A DNA stretch of 64,000 bases from Streptomyces olivaceoviridis. GTDB taxonomy: Bacteria > Actinomycetota > Actinomycetes > Streptomycetales > Streptomycetaceae. Shown here in pieces: positions 63,487 to 64,000 of this stretch; position 1 is the first letter of the stretch, and each line of letters opens with the position of its first letter. Location of the stretch: the NCBI RefSeq assembly GCF_014650115.1, contig NZ_BMUI01000025.1, positions 48,350 through 112,349 on the forward strand. Reading direction: 5' to 3'. The position numbers and the translations under genes are program-made. The notes under the pieces are model-generated. The model was not told the origin of the DNA. It ran no database searches and worked only from the letters and a program-made list of their open reading frames with translations.

Positions 63487-64000
63487 ATGGGACAGCTCGA
63501 CGGCAAGACAGCGGTCGTCACCGGCGGCACCAGCGGCATCGGACTGGCCACAGCCCGCCGCTTCCGCGAAGAAGGCGCCCACGTCTACATCACCGGCCGC
63601 CGCAAGGACACCCTCGACAAGGCCATCGCCGAAATCGGCGGCAACGTCATCGGCATCCAGGCCGACAGCGCCAGCCTCACCGACCTCGACCGCCTCTACA
63701 CCACCATCACCGACCACACAGACCACATCGACGTCCTCTTCGCCAACGCCGGCGGCGGCGAATTCGCCACCCTCGAACAGGTCACCGAAGAACACTTCGA
63801 CACCACCTTCGACACCAACGTCAAGGGCGTCCTCTTCACCGTCCAAAAGGCACTGCCCCTCCTCAACGACCACTCCTCCGTCATCCTCACCGGCTCCACC
63901 GCCGCCAGCGTCGGCAACGAAGCCTTCGGCGTCTACGGCGCTTCCAAAGCCGCCATCCGCTCCTTCGCCCGCACCTGGGCCAACGAACTACGCACCCGCG
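63487..64000 (+). CDS. SDR oxidoreductase, cut by window end
   Basis: At least 171 residues are visible; the C-terminus lies beyond the window. TGGTSGIGLATARRF cofactor motif (residues 12-26), ANAGGG at about 88-93, catalytic Ser in LTGSTAASVG and YGASK near 153-157. The set matches small SDRs that respond to oxidative or electrophile stress in actinobacteria, often beside a TetR/HxlR regulator. CAAGGAGA precedes ATG 63487. It has its own promoter. Confidence 0.9.
   Translation, partial: MGQLDGKTAVVTGGTSGIGLATARRFREEGAHVYITGRRKDTLDKAIAEIGGNVIGIQADSASLTDLDRLYTTITDHTDHIDVLFANAGGGEFATLEQVTEEHFDTTFDTNVKGVLFTVQKALPLLNDHSSVILTGSTAASVGNEAFGVYGASKAAIRSFARTWANELRTR

Overview
The window is very GC-rich, with tightly packed genes, frequent GTG starts, ATGA/GTGA overlaps, Tat and lipoprotein signals, several FCD-type GntR regulators, an LAETG cell-wall protein, an Lsr2-like fragment, a Nur-type nickel operator and functional-looking TTA codons. 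Together these point to a Streptomyces (or close relative), probably an accessory chromosome-arm region rich in transporters and catabolic or secondary-metabolic genes. I saw no rRNA, tRNA, CRISPR array, transposase or integrase.

Layout. 0.3-3.0 kb: HIT-like hydrolase, aldo/keto reductase, and decayed Lsr2-like and winged-helix fragments. 3.4-9.2 kb: an Opp/Dpp-type ABC importer (two permeases, a fused double ATPase, a lipoprotein receptor). 9.5-10.4 kb: secreted LAETG-anchored trypsin-like protease. 10.9-14.6 kb: MFS carrier, PepSY membrane protein and DUF5134-like protein, closed by a strong terminator hairpin. 14.8-20.0 kb: five-gene nickel-type ABC importer (nikABCDE-like) behind a sequence matching the published Nur box. 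20.0-27.9 kb: L-fucoside catabolic operon (alpha-L-fucosidase, CUT1 sugar importer, mutarotase, lactonase, aldose dehydrogenase) under a divergent GntR regulator. It contains a frameshifted permease and ends in a remnant of an alpha-mannosidase. 28.0-30.6 kb: copper genes (PCuAC-like protein, P-type ATPase lacking its actuator loop, small metal-tail protein).

30.7-38.8 kb is the most interesting segment. A ROK regulator diverges from an apparent operon of MFS exporter, sedoheptulose-7-phosphate cyclase, SDR, GMC oxidoreductase, HAD phosphatase and DegT aminotransferase. This set is what a minimal C7N-aminocyclitol pathway needs. It has a near-consensus promoter and three TTA codons in its first two genes, and it closes with an 11-bp terminator hairpin.

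38.9-50.4 kb: a ketone/alcohol degradation module (SDR, Baeyer-Villiger monooxygenase, HSL-family esterase, second SDR, AcoR-like activator lacking the sigma-54 motif, GntR regulator, aldehyde dehydrogenase, iron alcohol dehydrogenase, lambda-crystallin-like dehydrogenase). 50.7-55.9 kb: a sugar-acid module (SDR, MHS transporter, enolase-superfamily enzyme, ketopantoate-reductase-like protein, GntR). Its regulator is a close paralogue of the fucose one, and its SDR and enolase-type enzyme could supply steps missing from the fucose operon. 56.2-64.0 kb: small hypothetical gene, secreted serine hydrolase, GlxA-type AraC regulator, internally deleted SnoaL-like gene, HSL esterase, a 3 x 29-bp tandem repeat, Tat-exported epoxide hydrolase, and an SDR running off the end.

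A recurring oddity is gene decay by internal deletion: the alpha-mannosidase, copper ATPase and SnoaL-like genes have each lost an internal block, and the sugar permease is frameshifted.
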